This document shows positions 10,319-19,267 of a DNA stretch of 64,000 nucleotides, piece by piece. The notes under the pieces are model-generated. The model did no database searches. It saw only the letters and a list, made by a program, of their open reading frames with translations, and was not told where the DNA came from. Location: the NCBI RefSeq assembly GCF_001591545.1, contig NZ_BCVC01000005.1:103110-167109 (forward strand), read 5' to 3'. Each line of letters opens with the position of its first letter. The first letter of the stretch is position 1. The DNA is from Lederbergia lenta NBRC 16444. GTDB taxonomy: Bacteria > Bacillota > Bacilli > Bacillales > Bacillaceae_C. The translations under genes and the position numbers were made by a program.

Positions 10319-10351
10319 GAATTGTTTGGGTGCCTGGCACCCAAACAATTC
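10319..10351. repeat. REP palindrome (full 33-bp copy)
   Basis: Perfect 16-bp arms around a single central T; core GTGCCTGGCAC, arms ending in the sequence GAATTGTTTGG. It is one of the two best-preserved copies of the dispersed family and lies upstream of yfmT. Confidence 0.95.
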
Positions 10352-10461
10352 TGGGATTATAAGAGAGACTTATATACTCCTATTTCTTATGTTTTTATCA
10401 TTATTATTACATCGCCATTCTAGCTGTACTGCCTATACTGATAGTAATTACCTATCCGGTA

Positions 10462-10491
10462 AATTGTGTGGGTGCCTGGCACCCGCGCAAT
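10462..10491. repeat. REP palindrome (diverged copy)
   Basis: Core GTGCCTGGCAC with arms TTGTGTGG and CCGCGCAA; the outer arms have compensating changes in part only. Confidence 0.88.
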
Positions 10492-10593
10492 GACTTAATA
10501 CCTATAATATACTAAAATGTTAAAAACTGTTTTTTAAACGTTTATAACTGTTATTTTAATTCTAATAATTGTGAATATTTGTATAGAATGTAG

Positions 10594-10608
10594 ATGTAAG
10601 CGTTTTCT
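10594..10608 (+). promoter_or_regulatory. Candidate CcpA cre box upstream of the rhamnogalacturonan enzyme
   Basis: ATGTAAGCGTTTTCT matches the cre consensus TGWAANCGNTNWCA at all but the last position. It sits about 110 bp before the start codon, which fits glucose repression of a plant polysaccharide enzyme. Confidence 0.65.
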
Positions 10609-10719
10609 GTATAAAGATTAATAGGGGGGAGATTTTTTCATTTTGGTCCGGAAGATAAACAAACACCATGAATCTTCTTACATTTTCACTGAAAAAAATA
10701 GAAAGGTCAGGTGTATCGG

Positions 10720-13700
10720 ATGTCGAAAAGAGTAGTATGGGGGAAAAGATATTTTTCTTCTTTTCTTGTTTGCATGTTGATGATTTCAAGTTTTCCTTTT
10801 ATGGGAAAAGCGGAGACCGCTTCTGAAATATGGAGATTTGATTTTGGGACAGAGGATAGCCCGGTTAAGAAGGATTATACACAAGTACATCCTGGTACTG
10901 GATATACAGAAGAACAAGGATATGGATTTGCGGATCCTTCGAAGGTGACAGCAGTGGCACGTGAGGGAGAAGATGAATTAAAAGAGGATTTTGCCGTTTT
11001 TACAGAAACTACTTTTCAAGTAGATCTCCCGAATGGTGATTATGCGGTTAAGGTCATCGCCGGGGATTCTGCTGAAGCAACCGAGTTTGGTGTGAAGGGG
11101 AATTCCATCCAAAAGGTCCAAAATACGTCTGTTTCAAGGGGAGAATTTGTGGAACGCGAATTTGATATTGCGGTGATTAATGATCAATTAGCAATACAAT
11201 TGACTGGCGATCATTCGAAAATAAATGCAATGGAAATTAAAGCGTTGCCTGAACGTTCTGCCACAGATGATCCTGCGGTTTACATCGTCAGTGATTCAAC
11301 TGCTCAAACATTTGATCCATATTGGAAGCCAGAAGCAGGGTGGGGGCAGATGCTGCCGAAGTTTTTCGATGAAAAGGTCAAGATAAACAATCATGCTATT
11401 GGTGGTAGAAGCACGAAAACCTTCTATAATGAAGGACGTTTAGATACGGTATTACGAGAAATAAAACCAAATGATTATTTACTTATTCAATTTGGTCATA
11501 ACGATGCAACCGTCAGTGTGCCGGATCGTTATACCCCAGTTGAGGATTACAAAGAATATTTAAAAACATATGTAAATGGAACACGTCAACGCGGCGCGAT
11601 CCCAATTTTAATTACACCTGTAAATAGAAGAGATTTTAATAAAGATACAGGTAAATTCAATGTAAGTTTTCCAGAATATAAGCAAGCAGCAGAAGAGGTT
11701 GCGAAAGATTTGGATGTGTTATTAGTTGATTTCAACTCATTAAGTCGTGAGTATTTTGATCAAATTGGACCTGAGGGAACACGTTCTGTTTTTTTACATG
11801 CTGATCCAGGCATTTATGAGGCTTATCCAAATGGTATAGCTGATGATACTCATTTCCAAGAATATGGAGCAATTCAAGTCGCTGGCATTCTCGCCTCAGC
11901 CATTGCAGAGCTTAATACGCCATTGGCGAATTACGTGGTGGATGGTGGACAAGCGGGTGAAGTTCCAGCTATTCCGAAAAATATCGTTGTATCGAATATA
12001 GGTAATGCGGGCGCATCCTTATCATGGGAGCCTTCAGAAGGTGCAGATATTTACCGTATTTATCGTAAGCTTGCGGAAGAAAAAGAATATCAGTTGGTCA
12101 ATACTTCAACTGTTCCACAGTTAAACTTGAGTGGGATGGAGGAAGGAAAGACATACGATATCGTGATCACTGCACTGAATGGAAAAGGGGAGTCCGAACG
12201 ATCAGAAGCCGTGCAAATTTTTACAAAAACGGCTGTTTGGAAATTTGATTTCGGGCAAGAGCAAAATGGCGGGAAGTCTCCTGTTGCCAAGGGGTATACG
12301 GAAGTAAATTTATCGACCCTTTATACGGAGGAATTAGGATACGGCATTGTCGATAATAAGGGAATGATCGCACGTGATCGAGGCGATGGTGGAGATTTAC
12401 TTCGTGATTGGCTTGGGTATTTTGATGTTGGTTGGGATTTTCAAGTCGATTTGCCGAATGGTCTATATGCGGCAAAAGTTCATGTGGCAGATTTCCTTGG
12501 TAGTGCACGTACGAATGTAGCGATTGAAGGCCAAGATTATGGAGCAGTGAACGCCCCGAAAAACGGTTCGATCGAACGGGTGATTTCAGACATCTCGATT
12601 ACGGATGGGCAAATGAATATCCATTTTGGAGGGTCCACGGGAATCGCCAATGGTCTTGAAATTACACCTATTTTTCAGGCGCCAGGTGGATTAAAATTGG
12701 ACGAGAAAAATGTTGATCCAACCTCCCCTTCTGTAAAAATATCGTGGGATGCTGCAGATGATGCGAAGCATTATCGAGTGTACCGCAAAGTAGTTGGATC
12801 AAATGAAGCGGAGCAAATAGCTGAAACGAGTGACCCGACATTTACAGATACAAAGGTTGGAGTTGGGGTTGTGTATGAATACACTGTTACGATGGTAAAC
12901 CAAAATGGAAAGGAAACGGTACATTCTTTACCATTGGTGGTAGAAATGGTGGATTCAGAGCAAACAGTTCTTGATGCGCCGGAAAATCTTAAAGAGCTGT
13001 CCGTTCATAAAAATGATGTAACGATTACTTGGGATGCTGTAGAAGGTGCCCTTTCCTATAATGTATACCGAGCAACAAAAGCAGATGGGGAATTCCATTT
13101 AATTGGTCAGACAGATAAGGAAAAATACACAGATACATCTGTTTTAACAACGACGCCTTATTATTATAAAGTCGCAGCAGTTAATGCAGGAGGAGTATCC
13201 AAACAGTCTAAAGCACTAAAGACATCAGTACCAACTATTTTAAAGAAACAAATGGAAGATCTTGATCGCGGCCCAGTAGCGGTAAAAACAGATGATGGCG
13301 TGTATGTAAGTTGGAGAATGCTTGGAACTGATCCAAAGAATATAGCATTCCACGTCTATCGTGATGGTAAAAAGATTTCTGAAAAGGAAATAACAACAAG
13401 CACAAATTATTTGGACAAAGGTGGAAAAGTAGATTCAGTTTATGAGATTAGTACGATCATAGATGGAAAAGAGCAAAAACAAAAGGAAAAAATAACGATA
13501 TTGGAAAATAACTTTTTCGATATTCCATTGCAAAAACCAGCGGATGGTGTGACACCACTTGGTGATCCGTACACATATCGGGCGAACGATGTGAGTGTTG
13601 GTGATTTAGATGGGGATGGAAATTATGATTTAGTCGTCAAGTGGGATCCATCTAATGCAAAAGACAATTCGCAGTCTGGTTATACGGGCAATGTCTATGT

Positions 13701-15540
13701 AGATGGGTACAAAATGGATGGAACGCTCCTTTGGAGAATTGATCTCGGTGTGAATATTCGTGCCGGTGCGCATTACACTCAATTTTTGACATATGATTTT
13801 GATGGTGATGGACATGCGGAAATTGTCATGAAAACAGCGGATGGTACGAAGGATGGACAAGGAAAAGTGATTGGACGGGCGGACGCCGATCATCGTAATA
13901 GCGGTGGCTATATTCTCCAAGGAGATGAATATTTAACGATTTTTGATGGGAAAACGGGAGCCGCAATCGATACGGTTGACTATGATCCGCCACGAGGAAA
14001 GGTGGATGACTGGGGAGATGGGTACGGAAATCGCGTAGACCGTTTCTTAGCCGGCGTTGCCTATTTAGATGGGGAAACACCAAGTATTGTGATGACGAGG
14101 GGCTATTATACTCGTTCCGTATTAGTGGCATATGACTTTACTGAAGGGAAATTAAAAAAACGATGGAAGTTTGATTCCAATGATAAAGGCAATGGCGCTT
14201 ATGCTGGACAAGGCTACCATTCATTGAGTGTCGCTGATGTGGATGGGGATCAAAAGGATGAAATTATTTTCGGGCAAGCGGTGATTGATGATGATGGATC
14301 AGGATTATACAGTACAGGATTAGGACACGGGGATGCCCTACATGTGGGTGACTTCATCCCAGATCGGGAAGGATTGGAAGTTTTCTCTGTGCAAGAAAAT
14401 AAAAGTGCGGAATATGGATACGTGATGCGAGATGCAGAAACTGGCGAGATATTATGGGGGGAACACACAGGACAAGACACAGGGCGTGGATTAGTTGCTG
14501 ATATTGATCCTACTCATGATGGTGCGGAAGCTTGGGCTATTAATGGAGCATGGAACAGTCAGGCTGGTGGATTGCATGCTGCAGATGGAAAAAAGATAGC
14601 AGATAATATCCCTTCTTCCAACTTTGCTATATGGTGGGATGGTGACTTGCTGCGTGAACTGCTTGATCATGATTTCGATGAGGAACTTGGCGCAGGAGTC
14701 GGTAAAATTGATAAATGGGATTATGAAAATAAAAAGCTTGTTAATTTATTAACGGCTGAAGGAACTTTATCGAACAATCATACGAAGGGAACGCCAGCGT
14801 TACAAGCCGATTTATTTGGTGACTGGCGTGAAGAGGTGATCTGGAGAACAGAGGATAGTAGTGCACTTCGTGTGTTTACAACAACGGATGTAACAGACCA
14901 TAAAATTTTTACCTTAATGCATGATCCACAATATCGTGTGGCGATTGCTTGGCAGAATGTCGCCTATAACCAGCCGCCGCATCCTAGCTTCTTTATCGGA
15001 GCAGGTATGGAAGAACCGCCAATGCCAAATATTGAGGTTGTAAAAGTAGATAAAGAGGATCCAGATCCGGAACTAGATGTTTCCGAATTAGAATCCTTGT
15101 TGAAGGAAGCAAAATCAATCAAGAATGAAGGGAAGTATACAGAATTCACGTTTACGGCCTTACAACATGCAATTTTAATAGCAGAAAAGGCTCTTGGAGA
15201 GGTAGAAACGGAGGATGAATTGAAAGCCGCAGTTGCAGCTCTTCAATCAGCAATGGATGGGCTGTTAACGCTAGAAGCATTCAATACATCTTATATGCTT
15301 TCCACCCTTGAAACGTATCAAGGAGATTTAGCTGAAAAAGATTATCGTACTCTAAATACTCATTTGACAGCAGTGGGCCAATTTGAGAAAAAAGAAGCGG
15401 CTGAGAAGATAATCAAACATATGGAAAGTCTCAAGAAATTACTTGACCATCAGTTGGAAAATAAGTTGATACCTCAAGAGCTATACGAAATGCTCAAAGC
15501 AGATACCAATTCACTTATCCAAAAATGGGACGGTAAGTAG
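10720..15540 (+). CDS. Secreted rhamnogalacturonan acetylesterase - rhamnogalacturonan lyase (PL11) fusion
   Basis: 1606 residues from ATG 10720 (a GTG nine bases upstream is too close to AAAGGTC). A signal peptide ends near residue 33. Domains in order: malectin-like (about 35-178); GDSL/CE12 esterase (188-410) with SDSTAQTF, GHND and DDTHF; FN3 (420-505); a second malectin-like domain starting FDFGQEQ (507-655); two FN3 domains (655-840); PL11 beta-propeller lyase like YesW/YesX (840-1430) with Ca-binding DLDGDGN and DFDGDGH; a FIVAR-like helical region and a charged tail. It would de-acetylate and cut the pectin backbone outside the cell. No LPxTG is present; FIVAR and malectin modules may hold it to sugar or wall. 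Fusing esterase and lyase in one chain is uncommon. Confidence 0.9.
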   Translation: MSKRVVWGKRYFSSFLVCMLMISSFPFMGKAETASEIWRFDFGTEDSPVKKDYTQVHPGTGYTEEQGYGFADPSKVTAVAREGEDELKEDFAVFTETTFQVDLPNGDYAVKVIAGDSAEATEFGVKGNSIQKVQNTSVSRGEFVEREFDIAVINDQLAIQLTGDHSKINAMEIKALPERSATDDPAVYIVSDSTAQTFDPYWKPEAGWGQMLPKFFDEKVKINNHAIGGRSTKTFYNEGRLDTVLREIKPNDYLLIQFGHNDATVSVPDRYTPVEDYKEYLKTYVNGTRQRGAIPILITPVNRRDFNKDTGKFNVSFPEYKQAAEEVAKDLDVLLVDFNSLSREYFDQIGPEGTRSVFLHADPGIYEAYPNGIADDTHFQEYGAIQVAGILASAIAELNTPLANYVVDGGQAGEVPAIPKNIVVSNIGNAGASLSWEPSEGADIYRIYRKLAEEKEYQLVNTSTVPQLNLSGMEEGKTYDIVITALNGKGESERSEAVQIFTKTAVWKFDFGQEQNGGKSPVAKGYTEVNLSTLYTEELGYGIVDNKGMIARDRGDGGDLLRDWLGYFDVGWDFQVDLPNGLYAAKVHVADFLGSARTNVAIEGQDYGAVNAPKNGSIERVISDISITDGQMNIHFGGSTGIANGLEITPIFQAPGGLKLDEKNVDPTSPSVKISWDAADDAKHYRVYRKVVGSNEAEQIAETSDPTFTDTKVGVGVVYEYTVTMVNQNGKETVHSLPLVVEMVDSEQTVLDAPENLKELSVHKNDVTITWDAVEGALSYNVYRATKADGEFHLIGQTDKEKYTDTSVLTTTPYYYKVAAVNAGGVSKQSKALKTSVPTILKKQMEDLDRGPVAVKTDDGVYVSWRMLGTDPKNIAFHVYRDGKKISEKEITTSTNYLDKGGKVDSVYEISTIIDGKEQKQKEKITILENNFFDIPLQKPADGVTPLGDPYTYRANDVSVGDLDGDGNYDLVVKWDPSNAKDNSQSGYTGNVYVDGYKMDGTLLWRIDLGVNIRAGAHYTQFLTYDFDGDGHAEIVMKTADGTKDGQGKVIGRADADHRNSGGYILQGDEYLTIFDGKTGAAIDTVDYDPPRGKVDDWGDGYGNRVDRFLAGVAYLDGETPSIVMTRGYYTRSVLVAYDFTEGKLKKRWKFDSNDKGNGAYAGQGYHSLSVADVDGDQKDEIIFGQAVIDDDGSGLYSTGLGHGDALHVGDFIPDREGLEVFSVQENKSAEYGYVMRDAETGEILWGEHTGQDTGRGLVADIDPTHDGAEAWAINGAWNSQAGGLHAADGKKIADNIPSSNFAIWWDGDLLRELLDHDFDEELGAGVGKIDKWDYENKKLVNLLTAEGTLSNNHTKGTPALQADLFGDWREEVIWRTEDSSALRVFTTTDVTDHKIFTLMHDPQYRVAIAWQNVAYNQPPHPSFFIGAGMEEPPMPNIEVVKVDKEDPDPELDVSELESLLKEAKSIKNEGKYTEFTFTALQHAILIAEKALGEVETEDELKAAVAALQSAMDGLLTLEAFNTSYMLSTLETYQGDLAEKDYRTLNTHLTAVGQFEKKEAAEKIIKHMESLKKLLDHQLENKLIPQELYEMLKADTNSLIQKWDGK

Positions 15541-15677
15541 GAGTTTCTAAAGGGAATTCCCCATGATCTCGGGCGTGGGGGATTTCCAAATGAAATCACT
15601 ACATGAGCATTATTGCGAAACGGGAGATGGAAATGAGGCATTACCGCGGAGTTAAACAGACCCGTAAAGGTGGGACA

Positions 15678-16124
15678 ATGAAACCTTTGCAGCTGCTTAT
15701 TCTATTATACTGGTTATTTTTAATCGGCTCGGTGTTAACGTCGCCAACAAGTGCTTCTTTTCAAGATGTTACGGCGTTGAAAGGGACACTATCTGCGAAT
15801 CAAGATTTTGAGTATCAAAGCGAAAATCAGGTTGTAGAAGATAAAAAAGAGGAACAAAAGGAGGAGAATCTTGAGAAGGTCCCCTTAAAAGAGGAACAGG
15901 AGCCTAATCAAGAGGAAATTTTAGTAGAAAAAGAGGAGATTCAAGTAGAGAAAGAACAAGTTAGTCCAAAGGAGACAACTAATAAATCTACTGATGTCAC
16001 AGGAATTCAGGAAGAGAAGGATATGGACATCGAAGCCGAAGAAGTGGTGGAAAATGAAGATGGGCTAGATTCCGATGAGGAGTTAGGAGAGTCAGATGTA
16101 CAAATATTAGATCTAGCGGAGTGA
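15678..16124 (+). CDS. Acidic exported protein in tapA position of a SipW/TasA-type operon
   Basis: 148 residues from ATG 15678 with AAAGGTGGG just upstream; an upstream start (15603) has no good site. A hydrophobic signal-like segment ends TSPTSASFQDV, which resembles the processing region of SipW-dependent TasA/CalY proteins. The rest is highly charged Glu/Lys/Gln-rich sequence, probably disordered. It lies seven bases before sipW and is followed by a TasA-like gene, the place held by tapA (yqxM) in Bacillus biofilm loci. I infer an anchor or assembly partner of the fibre; sequence similarity to TapA itself is not evident. Confidence 0.6.
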   Translation: MKPLQLLILLYWLFLIGSVLTSPTSASFQDVTALKGTLSANQDFEYQSENQVVEDKKEEQKEENLEKVPLKEEQEPNQEEILVEKEEIQVEKEQVSPKETTNKSTDVTGIQEEKDMDIEAEEVVENEDGLDSDEELGESDVQILDLAE

Positions 16125-16131
16125 GGCGAAT

Positions 16132-16686
16132 ATGAAAGGGAAAGTCATCCTAAAATGGCTGGGCAATTGTATCTCAACGATGTTCATTATTTTGTTAGTC
16201 TGTGCGGTATTTATCGTTATTGCGTCTCGAGCAGCAGGAGGAGAGACGAGCCTTTTTGGTTATCAATTAAAAACAGTTATATCTGGTTCCATGGAGCCGG
16301 AAATGCAAGTTGGTTCGGTTATTTTGGTCAAGCAAACAGAAGGAGACGATACGTTTGAAAGCGGTGATGTCATAACATTTATGACAAAGGATGCAATTCT
16401 TGTTACCCACCGAATTATCGGGGTTGAAAATGATGGTCAGCGCTTTATTACCAAAGGCGATAATAATAATGGACCTGATGTAGAGCCGGTCTTAGCACAC
16501 AATATCGTCGGGAAATATTCGGGGTGGACACTCCCGTACGTAGGATATGCCTTCCATTATGTCCATACGAAGCAAGGAGCTATCCTGTTTATGTTCATAC
16601 CTGGCTTGCTGTTTCTTGGGCATGCCATCATTACTATTTGGCGTGCGTTACGTTTTATTGAAGTACCTAATCTAAAAGAAGAATAG
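16132..16686 (+). CDS. sipW: Signal peptidase I of the SipW (ER-type) family
   Basis: 184 residues. An N-terminal membrane helix (about 12-32) is followed by the peptidase core: nucleophile Ser53 in SGSMEP, His93 in VTHRI (ER-type enzymes use His where ordinary bacterial enzymes use Lys) and Asp110 in KGDNN. A second membrane segment lies near 150-172. SipW-type peptidases process TasA-class fibre proteins in biofilm matrix formation. The gene sits between two putative substrates in one operon (7-bp gap before; 20 bp to the next chosen start). Confidence 0.92.
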   Translation: MKGKVILKWLGNCISTMFIILLVCAVFIVIASRAAGGETSLFGYQLKTVISGSMEPEMQVGSVILVKQTEGDDTFESGDVITFMTKDAILVTHRIIGVENDGQRFITKGDNNNGPDVEPVLAHNIVGKYSGWTLPYVGYAFHYVHTKQGAILFMFIPGLLFLGHAIITIWRALRFIEVPNLKEE

Positions 16687-16706
16687 AAAAAATGGGGGAA
16701 AAACAA

Positions 16707-17294
16707 ATGAATATCAAAAAGCAATTAAGTACAGGATTACTGTCAGCATTCCTTGGGATTTCATTAATTGGAGGCGGAACTTACGCTTATTTTAGTAATA
16801 GTGCGGAAACGACTAATACATTTGCGGCAGGAACATTGGATCTCGCCGTGAACCCTACACAGATTATTGATGTGAACGATATGAAACCAGGTGACACTTT
16901 TATACGTGATTTTGAACTTCAAAATAGTGGTTCATTGGATATTGGAAAAGTATTACTAACGACTGCTTATACAGTGACAGATGCAAAGGGGGACAACACA
17001 GAAGACTTTGGTGAGCATATTGAAGTGGAGTTTCTTTATAATATGGACAAGCTTGACGAAGTCATTTACAAAACAACTTTAGCGCAACTAAAAAACATGA
17101 ATCCAGAGGTTCTAAATGAAAGGGTTTTCGAACCGATATTCAACGAAAAAGGCCTGCCAACAGGCAAAGTGAATGATCTCGTCGTAAAATTTAACTTTAT
17201 CGATAACGGCAAAGACCAAAACCAATTCCAAGGAGATTCATTAGACCTCACCTGGACATTCAACGCCCATCAAACAGATGGAAAACAAAGATAA
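16707..17294 (+). CDS. TasA/CalY (camelysin)-family biofilm fibre protein
   Basis: 195 residues from ATG 16707, chosen because GGGGGAAAAAC lies just upstream (the ATG at 16692 overlaps that site). The N-terminus MNIKKQLSTGLLSAFLGISL...GGGTYAYFSN is the typical SipW-processed signal of the family, followed by TFAAGTLDLAVNPTQII and the jellyroll core of camelysin/TasA proteins. It is expected to be cleaved by the adjacent SipW and to form extracellular fibres. The name TasA versus CalY cannot be settled here. Confidence 0.9.
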   Translation: MNIKKQLSTGLLSAFLGISLIGGGTYAYFSNSAETTNTFAAGTLDLAVNPTQIIDVNDMKPGDTFIRDFELQNSGSLDIGKVLLTTAYTVTDAKGDNTEDFGEHIEVEFLYNMDKLDEVIYKTTLAQLKNMNPEVLNERVFEPIFNEKGLPTGKVNDLVVKFNFIDNGKDQNQFQGDSLDLTWTFNAHQTDGKQR

Positions 17295-17299
17295 ACCTA

Positions 17300-17389
17300 A
17301 ATTGTTTGGGTGCCAGGCACCCACACAATTCCCTGTTCGTCCTTAACAAGAGGGAAGTTGTGTCGGTGCCTGGCACTGAAACAACTTTC
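17300..17389. repeat. Pair of REP palindromes after tasA-like gene
   Basis: First copy (17300-17331, central A) begins six bases after the stop codon. The second (17354-17389) has core GTGCCTGGCAC and altered arms AAGTTGTGTCG / GAAACAACTT. Two copies in opposite central-base orientation, 22 bp apart, form a BIME-like unit. Confidence 0.92.
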
Positions 17390-17401
17390 GAACACAAACA
17401 G

Positions 17402-17434
17402 TGAACGCCCTTGGAAAAATCCAAGTGGCGTTCA
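17402..17434 (+). terminator. Hairpin between convergent genes
   Basis: Stem GAACGCC-TTGGA with TCCAAG-TGGCGTTC around an AAAA loop, followed by ATATAATAAAAAA. It lies between the end of the tasA-like operon and a second, stronger terminator. Confidence 0.55.
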
Positions 17435-17440
17435 TATAAT

Positions 17441-17480
17441 AAAAAATTCTTCGAGAGATAAATACTCGAAGAATTTTTTT
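17441..17480. terminator. Bidirectional intrinsic terminator
   Basis: Stem AAAAATTCTTCGAG / CTCGAAGAATTTTT with a nine-base loop and T-runs on both strands. It can serve the tasA-like operon (plus) and the aldo/keto reductase gene, whose stop begins at 17482 (minus). Confidence 0.9.
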
Positions 17481-17481
17481 A

Positions 17482-18474
17482 TTAACCTTTTAAAATGCCA
17501 TCAATCTTTGTTAACTCTTCTGAACTAAATGCTAAGTTATTTAATGCTGCTACATTATCTTCGATTTGACTGACGCGGCTCGCCCCAATTAGTGCTGAAG
17601 TAACTCGTCCCTCACGGAGAACCCATGCTAAAGACATTTGGGCAAGTGTTTGTTCTCTTTCTGCCGCCATGTCATTTAATTGTTTCACTTTTTGAATGAC
17701 TTCTTCTGTTACTTGATTTGTATCAAGGGCACCGGTTGATTTGGCGGCTCGCGAATCCTCAGGTACTCCACCTAAGTATTTATTCGTTAATAAGCCTTGT
17801 TGTAAAGGGCAGAATGCAATTGATCCTATGCCATTTTTTTCAAGAACATCTTGTAACCCATCTTCGATCCAACGGTTTAACATGGAGTAGCTTGGTTGGT
17901 GGATGAGCATCGGCGTTCCTAAATCATTTAAAATTCTAGTTGCTTCTGCTGTTTGCTCTGCAGAGTAGCTTGAAATCCCAACATATAAGGCTTTACCTTG
18001 ACGAACGATTTGATCCAGTGCACCCATTGTTTCTTCCAATGGTGTGTTTGGATCTGGACGATGGGAGTAGAAAATATCCACATAATCTAATCCCATTCGT
18101 TTTAAGCTCTGGTCAAGACTAGCAATCAAGTACTTTTTTGATCCCCATTCACCATAAGGTCCATTCCACATATGATAACCGGCCTTTGAAGAGATAACCA
18201 TTTCATCGCGATACGGTTTAAAGTCGGTGGCGAGCATTTGACCAAACATTGTTTCGGCAGATCCTGGTGGTGGTCCATAATTGTTTGCAAGGTCAAAGTG
18301 TGTGATTCCTAAATCAAAGGCTCTTCTGAGCATTGCGCGGCCATTTTCGTATGTGTCCACACCGCCAAAATTATGCCATAATCCTAGTGAAATAGCTGGT
18401 AATAACAGCCCAGAATCACCAGTTCGATTGTATTTCATTGTATCGTATCGTTTGTCACTCGCTAAATAAGCCAT
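17482..18474 (-). CDS. Aldo/keto reductase, YghZ/Gpr type
   Basis: 330 residues. The (beta/alpha)8 catalytic tetrad is visible: Asp61 and Tyr66 in DLANNYGPPPG, Lys97 in SSKAGY and His138 in YSHRPD. The insert NNYGPPPGSAE and the LWHNFGG start are typical of the L-glyceraldehyde-3-phosphate reductase (YghZ) group, which uses NADPH. The start is preceded by AAAGGAGATTAAACG on the minus strand. It appears monocistronic, with its own terminator. A cre-like box lies about 170 bp upstream. Confidence 0.9.
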   Translation of the reverse strand: MAYLASDKRYDTMKYNRTGDSGLLLPAISLGLWHNFGGVDTYENGRAMLRRAFDLGITHFDLANNYGPPPGSAETMFGQMLATDFKPYRDEMVISSKAGYHMWNGPYGEWGSKKYLIASLDQSLKRMGLDYVDIFYSHRPDPNTPLEETMGALDQIVRQGKALYVGISSYSAEQTAEATRILNDLGTPMLIHQPSYSMLNRWIEDGLQDVLEKNGIGSIAFCPLQQGLLTNKYLGGVPEDSRAAKSTGALDTNQVTEEVIQKVKQLNDMAAEREQTLAQMSLAWVLREGRVTSALIGASRVSQIEDNVAALNNLAFSSEELTKIDGILKG

Positions 18475-18640
18475 CGTTTAATCTCCTTTAATGTATGTTG
18501 GTGTTAAGGTTAGGCGATTTCTACATCAATTCATTGTTTAATAGTAATTCAAAACAGCTAATTTCTTTCTTAAACTCTTTGACTTTCGGAAAAACCATGC
18601 CCTATCAACTGTCCGCTTTCTATATACATGCGGCCGCTTA

Positions 18641-18654
18641 TGTAAAGCGCTTTC
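18641..18654. promoter_or_regulatory. Weak candidate cre-like box
   Basis: TGTAAAGCGCTTTC contains the 10-bp palindromic centre AAAGCGCTTT typical of CcpA sites. It lies about 165 bp upstream of the aldo/keto reductase start, further than is usual, so function is uncertain. Confidence 0.35.
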
Positions 18655-18698
18655 TTATATTGAAGTATAAGTTTTTACGTCATTTAATACAAGTACGA

Positions 18699-18730
18699 AA
18701 TTGTTTGGGTGCCAGGCACCCAAACAATTC
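18699..18730. repeat. REP palindrome at the end of a small minus-strand gene
   Basis: Near-perfect 32-bp copy with central A on the plus strand. Its last two bases form part of the TGA stop codon of the gene at 18729-18980. Confidence 0.94.
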
Positions 18731-18980
18731 ACTTAGAAATCCAATGTACTAGTTTTTTAACTAATGAAGCTATCCAGGATAAGAATACTACAAGTAAAGC
18801 AAATGGTATTATAATTGTTTCTATGATTTCTGTAATAAATATGCCAACCCTATCCCAAAAGGTCATTTTTTCAGCAGACTGATTCTTTTTCTTGGTAGTA
18901 TGCTTTCTTTTATGTATGGAAGTGCTTCTTCTCCGCTCAGGATTAAAAGGAATCACATTCTTTTTCCTCTCCAAATTCAT
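18729..18980 (-). CDS. Small membrane protein, basic N-terminus
   Basis: 83 residues from ATG at 18980, preceded by TAAGGAGTGT; an upstream ATG at 19013 lacks such a site. A strongly basic first half (RRRSTSIHKRKHTTKKK) is followed by one or two hydrophobic segments (VGIFITEIIETIIIPFALLVVFLSWIASL broken here: about residues 46-74) and a basic tail KKLVHWISK. No family recognised. The stop codon is created at the edge of a REP element, so the repeat may have arrived at or replaced the original 3' end. Confidence 0.55.
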   Translation of the reverse strand: MNLERKKNVIPFNPERRRSTSIHKRKHTTKKKNQSAEKMTFWDRVGIFITEIIETIIIPFALLVVFLSWIASLVKKLVHWISK

Positions 18981-19267
18981 ACACTCCTTACCTATTTTAT
19001 GTATCATAATCATATTATCGAAAACTTTAAATATATCTAATGATACTCATGAATGAGAAAAATCTACTAGGTCTTTTTCCAGAAAAAACACTACAATATG
19101 TGTAAAAAATGGTAACATAGTAATGAATGATGGGTATGGATTGAAATAAAAGAAAAAATTAAAGTAATAATTTTTTGGTCGGTGCAGTTTTATTTATTCG
19201 CTGTCGACGGCACATAAATAGCAGTAGTTTGATATTACAGGAAGTTGAAAAGATGGAGGTGATATTA

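Larger units (their letters stand above)
10262..10710. other. Divergent intergenic region
   Basis: 449 bp between the divergent yfmT and rhamnogalacturonan enzyme genes. It holds two REP palindromes (10319-10351 and 10462-10491) and a CcpA-type cre box at 10594-10608. An AT-rich stretch with TTTTAATTCTAATAAT near 10553 may be the promoter of the downstream gene. No convincing gene is present. Confidence 0.6.

Noticed and set aside
15545..15600. Terminator after the rhamnogalacturonan enzyme
   Set aside because: GGAATTCCCC and GGGGGATTTCC pair imperfectly and no T-run follows, so I did not list it.
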